A DNA stretch of 45,412 nucleotides from Tissierellia bacterium (GTDB lineage Bacteria; Bacillota; Clostridia; Tissierellales; Peptoniphilaceae), in contig JAAYFJ010000063.1 of NCBI GenBank assembly GCA_012728295.1, positions 1-45,412 on the forward strand, given 5' to 3'. Below are positions 8,045 through 16,450 of this stretch, one piece after another (position 1 is the first letter of the stretch; each line of letters begins with the position of its first letter). The position numbers and the translations under genes were made by a program. The notes below the pieces were generated by a model, which had not been told where the DNA came from, did no database searches, and saw nothing but the letters and a program-made list of their open reading frames with translations.

Positions 8045-8062
8045 TGTGAAAATATATTCACA
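8045..8062. promoter_or_regulatory. Crp/Fnr-like palindrome upstream of mscL
   Basis: TGTGAAAATATATTCACA has 6-base perfect arms TGTGAA/TTCACA. The TGTGA/TCACA halves are those bound by Crp-family proteins, but the spacing here is 8 rather than the usual 6. It lies between the stop of the Crp-like gene and the mscL ATG. Regulation is inferred. Confidence 0.4.
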
Positions 8063-8070
8063 TTATTTAT

Positions 8071-8736
8071 TTAATATAGCTCTTTTATTGTAAATTTATT
8101 TTTTTCAAAATCTATTAAGCCATCTTCTTTCATCCTTTTCAGTTCCCTTGTCAGCGAACTTCTATCAACTCCAAGAAATCCTGCTAAATCCTCTCTCCCC
8201 AAAGGCGATTCAACCACTGGAGAGCCAGTGTTTTGAGATAAGTTAGAGATATAAGACAGCACTTTTTCTCTTATAGAATGTTTTGTCGCAACTTCTAAAC
8301 GTTCTACAAGATGAATGTTTTTTCTTGCTAATATCTCTATTAGATTTTGAGTTAGAGTAGAAACAGCCTCAAATTTCTGTTTAGAGCCCATCATCTTCCC
8401 AAAAGATATAAATGCGACTTGGCTAGGCTCCTTAGCCTGTACAGAAACCTTCATAACAAAGGACCCACCACACACAAAAGACTCTCCAAAAATTTGTCCC
8501 GGCCTTATTTCATTCAATATAACTCTATTTCCAAATACATCTTCTTTTATTATCAAAATCTCTCCCGACAGGACTATTCCCATAACTTCAACTGGATCAC
8601 CAAAAATTTTTATAAAATCTCCTCTATTATAAGATTTAATTCCATCTCCAACTATGGACAATAATTTTTCATAATCTTCTGTGGCAATATTCCTAAATAA
8701 CGGGCTTTGTTCTAAAGGTTGCAAGATATTATCCAT
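8071..8736 (-). CDS. Crp/Fnr-family transcriptional regulator
   Basis: N-terminal cyclic-nucleotide-type beta roll (about residues 20-115, with GIVLSGEILIIKEDVFG and RPGQIFGES) and a C-terminal winged helix (GREDLAGFLGVDRSSLTRELKRM, about 180-202). No N-terminal cysteine cluster is present, so it is not an Fe-S type Fnr. The effector is unknown. The longest open frame starts at 8763, but AGAGGTGA sits 4 bases before ATG 8736, which gives MDNILQPLEQSPLF, the usual start for this family, and 221 residues. It lies 74 bases after dinB on the same strand. Clostridial homologues commonly act on anaerobic metabolism genes, but nothing here fixes a regulon. The TGTGA palindrome before mscL is a candidate target. 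Confidence 0.85.
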   Translation of the reverse strand: MDNILQPLEQSPLFRNIATEDYEKLLSIVGDGIKSYNRGDFIKIFGDPVEVMGIVLSGEILIIKEDVFGNRVILNEIRPGQIFGESFVCGGSFVMKVSVQAKEPSQVAFISFGKMMGSKQKFEAVSTLTQNLIEILARKNIHLVERLEVATKHSIREKVLSYISNLSQNTGSPVVESPLGREDLAGFLGVDRSSLTRELKRMKEDGLIDFEKNKFTIKELY

Positions 8737-8810
8737 ATTATCACCTCTATCATACATACCCAAAAGACTATGTGCGCAACATGCTTATTTGCTGTACTGC
8801 CGATAGTTAA

Positions 8811-10058
8811 CTATATTACACCCATTCTTTCAACGCCTCCCGGTAAAGTTACAATATCTGTCCTATCAGTTGGCATTTTTATATCGCCTATTAAGGATGC
8901 AAATGTAACGCTGTCTTTTCCAAACCTTTTTCTAATGCTATATATAGCATCATCCACTTTCTCTCTTTTAGAAAAATCCTCATAATTTCCAAACATATCC
9001 TTTTGAACTCCAACCTTGTCACCCACCAAATCTATAGCTCGTATCGTTAAGGATCGAATCTTGCCACACTTAGGATATTTTTTGTTAAACAACTCCATTG
9101 CCACATCGACCATTGCAGCTGAGCCCGCCGTAGCATAGGGCAACGGCCCCTGGTGTTGTGCTATAAACAAGTCGCAATTCCTGACAGATATCTGTACTCC
9201 CCTCGCTTTCATACCATTGTCCCTTAAACGCTTTGCCACATCTAATGACAGTTCTTGAAAAACGTGTTTAACTTCGGTTGAGCTAACTAAATCCTCACGG
9301 CAAGTAATTCCCCTGCCTATGCTTTTTATAGGAGATCTATAGGCTGAATCCATAACGGGGCTATAATCTCTGCCGTTGGCTTTATTCCACAAGTCCACAC
9401 CATTTATTCCCAATTTACATTTCAATATCTTTGGATCAGCCATTGCTAAATCACCTAGAGTTCTGACACTCATCAGCCTTAACTTTTCCTTTGTAGCCCT
9501 ACCTATGCCTATCATCTCATCCACATCTAAAGGCCACACAATATCTCGAAAATTATCATAAGGAATATACGTCAAAGCATCAGGTTTCTTTAAATCACTC
9601 CCTAATTTTGCAAATACCTTGTTAAAACTCACTCCGACACTAACTGTAATCTTCAGTTCTCTTTTTATTCGCTCCCTTATAGCATGCCCTATGGTCTCTC
9701 CGTTGCCAAAGAGATGTTCCGATTCAGTTACATCCAACCAACACTCATCTAAACCAAAAGGTTCAACTTGATTGGTGTATTCATAATAAATCCCCCGTAC
9801 AATCCTAGAGTATTTTAAATACTCTTCGTAGTGAGGCGGAACCACTAATAAATTAGGGCATTTGTTTCTAGCCTGCCAAACCGCCTCTCCTGTCTTTACA
9901 CCCATAACTTTTGCCTCTTGAGACTTCGCCAACACAATTCCATGGCGATTTTCCACAGAACCACATACTGCCAAAGGTAATCCCTTCCACTGAGGATTTA
10001 ATGCAACCTCTATAGACGCATAACAACTGTTTATATCCACATGCAATATAGTTTTCAT
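8811..10058 (-). CDS. dinB: DNA polymerase IV (Y-family)
   Basis: Error-prone translesion polymerase. The N-terminal HVDINSCYASIE holds the first catalytic Asp and steric residues. GLDECWLDVTE holds the second acidic pair. GIGRATKEKLRLMSVRTLGDLA is the helix-hairpin-helix thumb. The little-finger domain follows to residue 415. The longest frame begins at 10076, but GGGGAGGTC precedes ATG 10058, so MKTILHVDIN is taken as the start (415 residues, full length). The segment YKRSP-like motif is SAYRSPIKSIGRGITC. No beta-clamp motif was identified with confidence at the C terminus. The promoter is a perfect sigma-A consensus with a dyad operator at the start site; the dyad is not a LexA box of the GAAC-N4-GTTC type. 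Confidence 0.93.
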   Translation of the reverse strand: MKTILHVDINSCYASIEVALNPQWKGLPLAVCGSVENRHGIVLAKSQEAKVMGVKTGEAVWQARNKCPNLLVVPPHYEEYLKYSRIVRGIYYEYTNQVEPFGLDECWLDVTESEHLFGNGETIGHAIRERIKRELKITVSVGVSFNKVFAKLGSDLKKPDALTYIPYDNFRDIVWPLDVDEMIGIGRATKEKLRLMSVRTLGDLAMADPKILKCKLGINGVDLWNKANGRDYSPVMDSAYRSPIKSIGRGITCREDLVSSTEVKHVFQELSLDVAKRLRDNGMKARGVQISVRNCDLFIAQHQGPLPYATAGSAAMVDVAMELFNKKYPKCGKIRSLTIRAIDLVGDKVGVQKDMFGNYEDFSKREKVDDAIYSIRKRFGKDSVTFASLIGDIKMPTDRTDIVTLPGGVERMGVI

Positions 10059-10084
10059 ATTGACCTCCCCAATCATTCATATAA

Positions 10085-10145
10085 AAGTGCAACTAGTGTA
10101 ACTATAGTCACTTTCGATTATATGGCCTTTGTTGCCCTCTGTCAA
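10085..10145 (-). promoter_or_regulatory. Consensus sigma-A promoter and dyad operator of dinB
   Basis: TTGACA (10145-10140), a 17-base spacer and TATAAT (10122-10117) match the sigma-A consensus exactly. Directly downstream, 10085-10113 is a 29-base dyad AAGTG-N4-TAGT-N3-ACTA-N4-CACTT that would cover the start site. A further inverted AAAAGTGCAA half-site lies at 10161-10170, upstream of the -35. A strong promoter masked by a repressor is the natural reading. The repressor is unknown. Confidence 0.7.
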
Positions 10146-10197
10146 TATATTTGGGCCCAATTGCACTTTTTTAGTAGAATTTAGAGTTAAAATACAA

Positions 10198-10228
10198 GGA
10201 CAGTAAATCACCAAACGATTTACTGTCC
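10198..10228. repeat. 12-bp perfect hairpin downstream of the ABC operon
   Basis: GGACAGTAAATC (10198-10209) and GATTTACTGTCC (10217-10228) enclose a 7-base loop. It lies in the 293-base gap between dinB and the ABC genes and may terminate the leftward ABC transcript, although a U tract is lacking. In the same gap, on the minus strand, a short frame ending at 10273 (TRKQWLCDEYRGFKACEH) overlaps the ABC stop in another frame. It is probably chance or a remnant. Confidence 0.55.
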
Positions 10229-10351
10229 CTATATAATTGATAGCCTAAAACTTCCACAGATAAAATTACATTCTAATATATGCTATACGAGTGTTCACAA
10301 GCTTTGAAACCTCTATATTCATCACACAACCATTGTTTTCTTGTAATACGA

Positions 10352-12073
10352 TTAATAAACAAAGTTTTCTGCCAAGACTGTTTTATCAATTAAATCTCTA
10401 TATACTTTTGAGATTTTCATTAACTCTTCGTGTTTTCCCATAGCTTCAACTTTCCCATCATCTATAACGACAATTTTATCCACATTTTGAATGGACTTTA
10501 GTCTATGGGAGATGATTAAGACGGTTTTGTTCTTCGTCAATCTATTTAAGCTTTCTTGAATCTTCTTTTCATTATCTACATCAAGCGATGCTGCAATCTC
10601 ATCTAAAATAATTATGGGAGCATCTTTTAAAAATGCCCTCGCAATGGATAATCTTTGCCTTTCCCCTCCAGATAAATTCGCTCCATTTTCGCCAATTAAG
10701 GTATCATATCCATATTCTAATTTTTCAATAAACTCTTCGCAATTTGCAAGCTTTGCTGCGTTTTTAACCTCTTTATCTGTTGCACTTAACTTTCCTATTC
10801 TAATATTATCCATAATAGATGAGTTAAATAATGTTACATCTTGAAATACTATAGATACTTTATCAAAGAGCGATTTCGTGGAAATACTTTTGATGTCTTC
10901 ATTTGAAACCAGTATCTCGCCACCTGTCACATCATAGAGCCTGGAAACAAGTCTTAATATACTCGTTTTCCCGCAACCACTTTTCCCTACAAGGGCTGTG
11001 ACTTCATTTTGCTTTGCTACAAAGCTAACATTTTCTAAAACACTAGTGTCTTCATCATATGAAAATGATACATTTTTTAATTCAATGTCAAACTGTGACA
11101 GCCCTTTATCTTCTCCTGCTTGCCTTTTTGCACTCCGTATGTCATTAATTCTTTTTACCATAGAATCTATATAAAATAATTCTACCACACTAAAGGAAGT
11201 TGCCTCGACCCCCTCTTTAATCTTAAAGGCAGCAATGATATATCCTAAGAAATACAAAATGCTTATTTCTCCATTAATTAAAAGCGTCGTCCCCACAATG
11301 ATTACAAAAATCTGAGAAAGATAGAGGGCTAGTCCTGCTAAGCTGTTAATAATAACCCCTACAAATTCAGATTCAATATGAATTTTTTCCCCTTCTTCAA
11401 CTTCTTTATATAGTTTTTTCTTGATATCTTTACTCATTCCAAAGCTCTGTATTTCCATCTGAAGCTCGATGGCTTCTTGAAAACTATCCGAATTTTTTCG
11501 TAGTTTTTGGTAATATCTATTAAAGCTATTTGTTTGGATTTGCTTGGATAACAATATCAGCAAAAAGTATGCGAAAATCGGGCAAAGAATACAAAGCCCC
11601 AGTGTGACATTGCCTAGTAGTAGCATAATCGAGATTACAGTAAAAAATGCAACAAATCCAATCGTCTTTGAAACAGCATGGGACAGCGCGTGTTCTAACG
11701 CAGCCACATCTGACATGATAGTTTGTGCAAGATCTGTTAAATCGTGCTTTGAAAAATATGAAAGGGGTAGATTACTCATGTTTCTTGAAATGTCGACCCT
11801 TAGTTTTTCACTCTCTCTATAGGTCGCGTTATACAGTGTATTATACTCAATGCTTAAAATCACATACATTAAAATGAGAAGTAATGCACAAATAATATAG
11901 TAAAAATCATTACTTCTTTCATTAAGCAACAACGTTTTATCCAAAAACAGCATTAAGAGCGTAGCAGGGAGCATATTAATAAAGTACGTAAAAAATGTTG
12001 CAATGCTCGATTTTATTAGATCAGTGGCGCCTTGATCAGTCACAGCAAAATTTCTTTTATAAAACGCTTTCAT
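10352..12073 (-). CDS. ABC exporter-type half-transporter (second of a pair)
   Basis: Fusion of a six-helix transmembrane domain (about residues 20-310) and an ATPase domain. The nucleotide-binding part has Walker A GKSGCGKT, signature LSGGERQRLSIARA, Walker B IIILDEIAASLD with its catalytic Glu, and H-loop ISHRLKS. 573 residues, typical. Its ATG is 7 bases after GGAGGG inside the end of the preceding gene, and the two overlap by 17 bases, so they are translated together and almost certainly form a heterodimer. Both members have an intact catalytic Glu, unlike many heterodimeric exporters with one degenerate site. Pairs of this build include multidrug exporters and the YbtPQ/IrtAB-type siderophore importers. 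The DtxR-like operator upstream makes a metal or siderophore role worth considering, but the cargo is not determined. Confidence 0.85.
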   Translation of the reverse strand: MKAFYKRNFAVTDQGATDLIKSSIATFFTYFINMLPATLLMLFLDKTLLLNERSNDFYYIICALLLILMYVILSIEYNTLYNATYRESEKLRVDISRNMSNLPLSYFSKHDLTDLAQTIMSDVAALEHALSHAVSKTIGFVAFFTVISIMLLLGNVTLGLCILCPIFAYFLLILLSKQIQTNSFNRYYQKLRKNSDSFQEAIELQMEIQSFGMSKDIKKKLYKEVEEGEKIHIESEFVGVIINSLAGLALYLSQIFVIIVGTTLLINGEISILYFLGYIIAAFKIKEGVEATSFSVVELFYIDSMVKRINDIRSAKRQAGEDKGLSQFDIELKNVSFSYDEDTSVLENVSFVAKQNEVTALVGKSGCGKTSILRLVSRLYDVTGGEILVSNEDIKSISTKSLFDKVSIVFQDVTLFNSSIMDNIRIGKLSATDKEVKNAAKLANCEEFIEKLEYGYDTLIGENGANLSGGERQRLSIARAFLKDAPIIILDEIAASLDVDNEKKIQESLNRLTKNKTVLIISHRLKSIQNVDKIVVIDDGKVEAMGKHEELMKISKVYRDLIDKTVLAENFVY

Positions 12074-13817
12074 CTACAACCCTCCAATCGTTTGCCATTT
12101 TGTATGCATCTTGAAAACACCTGTATGAAGAATCCTGTTTCATCAGCTCCTCGTCACTTCCTCGTTCAATTATGTTCCCATTTTCTAATACTAATATTTC
12201 ATCAACTTTTCTAATCGTAGTTAGTCTATGAGCAATCATAATAACTGTTTTTTCCTTCATCAGATTGGCAAATGCTTTTTGTAATTCGTGTTCGTTGTCC
12301 GGGTCAACAGAGGCACTTGCTTCATCAAATATGACGATTTCCGCGTCTTTTAGAATAGCTCTAGCAATGGCAATTCTTTGCTTTTCTCCACCCGATAAAT
12401 AAATCCCTTTTGAACCAATTAATGTGTTTTCTTTATTCTTGAATTTTGAAACAATGCTGTCAACACCTGCTAAATGCATAGCTTCTAGTACTTCTTCACG
12501 ACTAGCTTTTTTGTTTCCCAAAGCCACATTTTCATAAATAGTCGTCTTAAACAGTTTGGAATCCTGAAATACAAACGATATTTTATCAATCAGCGCCTCT
12601 TTGCTATATGAAGTTATGTTCTCACCCCCAATTTTTATAGCTCCACCATTTATTTTATAGAACCCAGATATTAATTTTGCAATCGTTGATTTCCCAGAAC
12701 CCGATGAGCCCACTAATGCATACGACTTGTTCTCTTGCAGCTTAAAACTTAACTTATTTAACACTAAATTATCTAGACTGTATCCAAAACTGACATTATC
12801 AAATTCAATATCATAGTTTTTAAACTCTGTTAGCTCACCAAATTGCAGAGCATCTTTTTGCATCTCATCATAAAGATTTTCTAGCTTTATAACAGCATCT
12901 TGTGCTTGGAAAAGATACATAGAGAGATACATAACTTTCATCATATACGTGAATAATACTCCACTTAAGAAAAATACCATAATCAACTCCAAGGTAATCC
13001 CCTTTGAATCACCATCGAGATTGATAAATAATAGTACTAGCGGAATTAAAATGGCTATAATTCCAAAAAACAACTCTTGGAATATAACATATGGTTTTTT
13101 GCAGCTCATTGAATAGCCTAGTGCTTGCTTTGCATATTCCTTTATAGCATTGTTTAACGACCTAAAGCTCCTAACATCAACACCAAATATTTTTACAACC
13201 TGCATTGCCCTAATATACTCCACTGTTTCAGAGCTTAATTTTTCTAATGACGCTTGATAAGTTTTCATAAATTCCTGCTCACCCATCATAAATTTCATAA
13301 TGATGAAGCTAATAAGCGTGAGCACAACTAAAACTAACCCCACTCGAGTACTGATGAAAAATCCGAGTATTAAGACTAAAACAGGCGTTATCATAGCCCC
13401 TGTATTGTCAGGAATTAAATGAGCCACCGCCATATGAGTTTGCGAAGCATTGTCATCTAACAGTTTTCTTGTCACCCCAGAAGAATTAACATCAAAAAAC
13501 TTAAAGCTTGCATTGGTAAGACCATCAATCCCAAATTTCCTTAAGTTGGTTTCAAGACGAAATGCAAATAAATGAGACACAGTCAAAGATATGAAGTACA
13601 GAATCCCTCCACTTGCTAAAAAACCTGCAATTGTCAAGGCATATCTTTTCGCATTCTCCATATGGTTAAATATAATTACATTTTCCAAAAGCTTATATAT
13701 GTAGTAAAATGCAACTACTTGCAAAAACGCTGCTGCTACGGAAAAAACTATAGTAATAAAGATATAATGCCGTTTTTCTCTTGCGTAAGAAATTAATTTC
13801 TTATACACACTAATCAT
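12057..13817 (-). CDS. ABC exporter-type half-transporter (first of a pair)
   Basis: Six-helix membrane domain (about residues 15-305) followed by an ATPase domain with Walker A GSSGSGKS (370-377), signature LSGGEKQRIAIARA, Walker B EIVIFDEASASVD and H-loop IAHRLTT. 586 residues. The ATG at 13817 has an AGGAGG site. It is first in a two-gene operon; the partner starts within its last 17 bases. The promoter 80-130 bases upstream has a DtxR-like palindrome over the start site, so expression is probably metal-responsive. It could act in siderophore or metallophore traffic (YbtPQ-like) or in drug or peptide export. No substrate-binding protein, permease or biosynthetic gene sits nearby to decide. 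Confidence 0.85.
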   Translation of the reverse strand: MISVYKKLISYAREKRHYIFITIVFSVAAAFLQVVAFYYIYKLLENVIIFNHMENAKRYALTIAGFLASGGILYFISLTVSHLFAFRLETNLRKFGIDGLTNASFKFFDVNSSGVTRKLLDDNASQTHMAVAHLIPDNTGAMITPVLVLILGFFISTRVGLVLVVLTLISFIIMKFMMGEQEFMKTYQASLEKLSSETVEYIRAMQVVKIFGVDVRSFRSLNNAIKEYAKQALGYSMSCKKPYVIFQELFFGIIAILIPLVLLFINLDGDSKGITLELIMVFFLSGVLFTYMMKVMYLSMYLFQAQDAVIKLENLYDEMQKDALQFGELTEFKNYDIEFDNVSFGYSLDNLVLNKLSFKLQENKSYALVGSSGSGKSTIAKLISGFYKINGGAIKIGGENITSYSKEALIDKISFVFQDSKLFKTTIYENVALGNKKASREEVLEAMHLAGVDSIVSKFKNKENTLIGSKGIYLSGGEKQRIAIARAILKDAEIVIFDEASASVDPDNEHELQKAFANLMKEKTVIMIAHRLTTIRKVDEILVLENGNIIERGSDEELMKQDSSYRCFQDAYKMANDWRVVDESVL

Positions 13818-13899
13818 AAAATAATCCTCCTAAATATTAACTGTAATAATGCAACGGCTTTTCAAAAGCATATTCACTATTATAAAAAGTGAAGTCAGG

Positions 13900-13950
13900 T
13901 AGTTAGTTCCGCCTAACTAAAATTATAGCAGTATTGATATTTATTTTCAA
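13900..13950 (-). promoter_or_regulatory. Promoter with DtxR-like operator for the ABC pair
   Basis: TTGAAA (13950-13945), a 17-base spacer and TATAAT (13927-13922) form a strong sigma-A promoter. Two bases downstream lies the palindrome TAGTTAG-N6-CTAACTA (13900-13919), which covers the start site. It resembles the TTAGG...CCTAA boxes of DtxR/IdeR/MntR-type metal-dependent repressors. Metal control is inferred; the palindrome itself is plain in the sequence. Confidence 0.6.
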
Positions 13951-14060
13951 TGCATCGCCACTATATTTATTATCTCCTTACGTAGTGCTGGATCATCAAT
14001 ATAGATATATTTGTAATTATCTTTTTTATTCAGCTGTTTTTCTATACAACCTACTTTCAA
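13947..14060 (-). other. Short open frame, possible coding remnant, in the 336-base gap 13818-14153
   Basis: On the minus strand a TTG-initiated frame of 37 codons encodes a peptide containing NYKYIYIDDPALRKEIINIV, which looks more protein-like than random, but there is no clear ribosome site and nothing matches a family I know. It may be the decayed end of a lost gene. The rest of this gap contains the ABC promoter and a terminator. Confidence 0.2.
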
Positions 14061-14106
14061 ATATATCTTTCATTTCCTCAAAGCAAGAATATTACTTAAA
14101 TGTCTA

Positions 14107-14137
14107 AATAAAAAAATCCACCGTCTTTGGTGGATTT
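14107..14137 (-). terminator. Terminator after the dapB paralogue
   Basis: On the minus strand AAATCCACC, a 6-base loop and GGTGGATTT are followed by TTTTATT, 17 bases after the stop codon of the DapB-like gene. Confidence 0.85.
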
Positions 14138-14153
14138 CCTAACAAATATCTTT

Positions 14154-14894
14154 TTACATTCTTTCTATTATATCCCTCATAGAATATAGTCCAGGCGCTA
14201 ACTTAACTAACACCTCTCCTGCTTTTACTGCACCTGAACAGTAAATATCGTAATTAGGAGAGTAATGGTTAATTTCTATGGTTTCATCTTCTGTAATAAA
14301 ACTCACATAGTGCTCACTCCCAAGGTTCCCTCCCCTTATAGAGTGAACTCCTATTTCGCCATCAGCTCTTGGACACACTCCTTTTCTTCCATTTACTACG
14401 CTTCGATTTATCTTAGAACCATCTTCTATCGCCTGTAGCACCATTCCTGCAGTTCCACTAGGAGCGTCCTTCTTCCCTCTATCGTGTTTCTCTATTATTT
14501 CTATATCATATTCATCTTTTAATATAGCAGCAGCATTTTCTAAAATCTGTAGAAATCTATTAACTCCCAAAGAAGTATTGTGAGAATATAATATGGGAAC
14601 TACCTTGGAAAGCTCCTTCATTCTATTCTCATCTCTTTCACTAAGGCCTGTGGTGCCCATAATAAGTGGTTTTTTACATCTTTCTGTAAATTCCAGTACC
14701 TTTTCTACATTTTCTGCAACGCTAAAATCTATGATAATATCAAAATCTTCCTCAATGTTTTCAAAACTTTCATAGAGAGGGAATTTAGCATCGAAAAATG
14801 TTCTGCATATGCCACATACAATTTCATTTTCGCCTTTTTTTCTCTCTATCCCTCGTCCCATTCTACCTCTTGCACCACTGATGAGTATTTTCAA
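14154..14894 (-). CDS. Divergent DapB-like dihydrodipicolinate reductase paralogue
   Basis: Reductase of the DapB family, which reduces 4-hydroxy-tetrahydrodipicolinate with NAD(P)H. It keeps the nucleotide-binding loop GARGRMG (7-13), GTTG (80-83) and KDAPSGTA (142-149). The catalytic loop, HHRHK in E. coli, reads HDRGK (137-141). The His equivalent to E. coli H159 and the Lys equivalent to K163 are kept, while the second and third His, which contact substrate, are Asp and Gly. A standard DapB is encoded at 41397-42149, so this copy is redundant or has moved to another substrate. It starts at TTG 14894 after AGGAGGG. It lies downstream of a racemase-family gene on the same strand, 138 bases away. 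246 residues, full length. Confidence 0.75.
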   Translation of the reverse strand: MKILISGARGRMGRGIERKKGENEIVCGICRTFFDAKFPLYESFENIEEDFDIIIDFSVAENVEKVLEFTERCKKPLIMGTTGLSERDENRMKELSKVVPILYSHNTSLGVNRFLQILENAAAILKDEYDIEIIEKHDRGKKDAPSGTAGMVLQAIEDGSKINRSVVNGRKGVCPRADGEIGVHSIRGGNLGSEHYVSFITEDETIEINHYSPNYDIYCSGAVKAGEVLVKLAPGLYSMRDIIERM

Positions 14895-15032
14895 AGTAAC
14901 CCTCCTACAAAATAAAGCATACTTTTCCCACTCTAAAAACTATAATCATAATTTAAAGAAGTGATATAATATATCTATGATTTCATTGCCCACTTCCAGT
15001 CACTAATGGGATTTAATACTACTTTATTCTAA

Positions 15033-15710
15033 TCATTCTTTAGACTTTTGAACTTTATCCTTCAGCAATTCAATCATGTCATCTTTTGGATCAAGTACCA
15101 CCAATTTAGTGATTTTTTTCAGTTCATTTTTTACATATGGGAAATGAGTGCATCCCAATATTAACGCTTCCATCTTATTGCCTTTATAATCACTTTTTTC
15201 CAAATAAGCTACCATCAAATCCAATGCTAATACACTGATTATCTCCTCAGCCGGCATGTTTTCTTCAATGGCTTCTGCAAGCATCAAATTACCTATTAAA
15301 ATTGAGTTGTTTGAAGCATTGGACTCTTTAAGAATTCTTTCAATTTCTCTTGCAGAGTTTCCATTTCCAGCAAGAACTGCTATATTTGCATATTCCTTTG
15401 AATATTTAGCATAACAATCCAAAGGAGCTACAATGGGCACATTTAATTCTCTTTCTAGTTTCTTGTAGTCTATGCTAGAAGAAAGAGAGTTGCAATACAA
15501 AAATATACCGTCACAACCATGTGAAATTGCTTCCTTTATTACATTCCTTGTAACTTCTTCAACTTTTTCTTTGCCACTATATTGTAATTGAGTTTGTTCC
15601 TTTGGCGTTTTCGCCACAGGGAAATCTAGACAATCTAATCCCTCGGCTTTCAAAATATCATAACCCATCTTCGTATCCATTATAGTACCTGCGATAACGG
15701 CTATTTTCAT
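15033..15710 (-). CDS. Asp/Glu racemase superfamily protein
   Basis: Member of the PLP-independent aspartate/glutamate/hydantoin racemase superfamily. Two catalytic cysteines are visible in the expected places: YCNSLSSS (about residue 78) and LGCTHFPYV (about residue 189), the latter being the glutamate-racemase signature LGCTHYP. The first motif is CNS rather than the CNT of MurI, and the N terminus lacks the GxFDSGxGG of MurI, so it is probably not the cell wall glutamate racemase. The ATG at 15710 is preferred over GTG 15719 because it has the purine-rich AAGGGTG upstream and begins with MKIAVIAGT. 225 residues. Next gene downstream is the odd DapB paralogue, which hints at D-amino acid or amino-acid-derivative metabolism. 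Divergent from pcp. Confidence 0.7.
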   Translation of the reverse strand: MKIAVIAGTIMDTKMGYDILKAEGLDCLDFPVAKTPKEQTQLQYSGKEKVEEVTRNVIKEAISHGCDGIFLYCNSLSSSIDYKKLERELNVPIVAPLDCYAKYSKEYANIAVLAGNGNSAREIERILKESNASNNSILIGNLMLAEAIEENMPAEEIISVLALDLMVAYLEKSDYKGNKMEALILGCTHFPYVKNELKKITKLVVLDPKDDMIELLKDKVQKSKE

Positions 15711-15828
15711 TAAAGACACCCTTTTCTATTTAGAACCTTGCTATAGTTTTAGTATATTACATTTTTGGATTTATATCAACCTAACGAAATCATTCATAAT
15801 TCTATAAAGTACATTCAAGGAGGAACTC

Positions 15829-16440
15829 ATGAAAATATTATTAACTGCTTTTGACCCTTTTGGCCAAGAAACCGTAAACCCTGCTTTAGAAGCAATAAAA
15901 AATGTAAGCTCCACCATAAATGGAGCTGAGATAATTAAACTAGAGGTTCCCACTGTATTTTCTAAGGCTGCTGAATTAATATTTGATAAGATTGAAGAGA
16001 TAAACCCTGATATGATTTTATCCATTGGACAAGCAGGCAACTCTACCTCCGTAGATGTGGAGTTTGTGGCTATAAACTACGCTTATGCTAAATTAGCTGA
16101 CAATGATGGAAATATGCCTACTGGTGAGAAACTGTATCCTGATGGCCCAGATGCCTTTTTTTCAACGCTCCCTGTTGAATCTATGGTGGATAATATTAAG
16201 TCTAAAGGTATTCCTTCAAATGTTTCCTTTACTGCAGGAACCTTTGTTTGCAACGACATTATGTATAGAACTCTTTACTACTTGGATAAGCATAATAAAA
16301 ATATAAAATCTGGCTTTATTCACGTGCCTTTTTCCACTGGCCAAGTAGTAAATAAACCTTCAGGAACAGCTTCTATGAATTTAGATGATATTTCTAGAGC
16401 TATTGAATTTGCCATTGAGGCTATGCTGGATAACAAATAA
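15829..16440 (+). CDS. pcp: Pyrrolidone-carboxylate peptidase
   Basis: Cytosolic cysteine peptidase that removes N-terminal pyroglutamate from peptides. The N-terminal LLTAFDPFG matches the family's TGFEPFG signature. The catalytic triad is present: E78 (VEFVAIN), C141 (GTFVCNDIMY) and H165 (FIHVPF), with the correct spacing. 203 residues, normal length. ATG at 15829 is preceded by AAGGAGG. It is divergent from the racemase-like gene and appears to be transcribed alone, with a hairpin 10 bases after its stop. Confidence 0.92.
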   Translation: MKILLTAFDPFGQETVNPALEAIKNVSSTINGAEIIKLEVPTVFSKAAELIFDKIEEINPDMILSIGQAGNSTSVDVEFVAINYAYAKLADNDGNMPTGEKLYPDGPDAFFSTLPVESMVDNIKSKGIPSNVSFTAGTFVCNDIMYRTLYYLDKHNKNIKSGFIHVPFSTGQVVNKPSGTASMNLDDISRAIEFAIEAMLDNK

Positions 16441-16450
16441 TTAATAAAAC

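Noticed and set aside
10081..10170. Possible MITE with AAAAGTGCAA/TTGCACTTTT ends
   Set aside because: The 10-base inverted repeat encloses the dinB promoter, no target duplication was seen, and an operator arrangement explains it better.
10059..10180. LexA box at dinB
   Set aside because: No GAAC-N4-GTTC-like site is present in the promoter region.
10273..10363. Minus-strand short frame with TRKQWLCDEYRGFKACEH as a transposase remnant
   Set aside because: It is about 30 codons, overlaps the ABC gene end in another frame, and I cannot tie it to a transposase family.
15033..15710. MurI glutamate racemase
   Set aside because: The N-terminal FDSGxGG motif is absent and the first active-site motif is CNS rather than CNT; superfamily assignment only.
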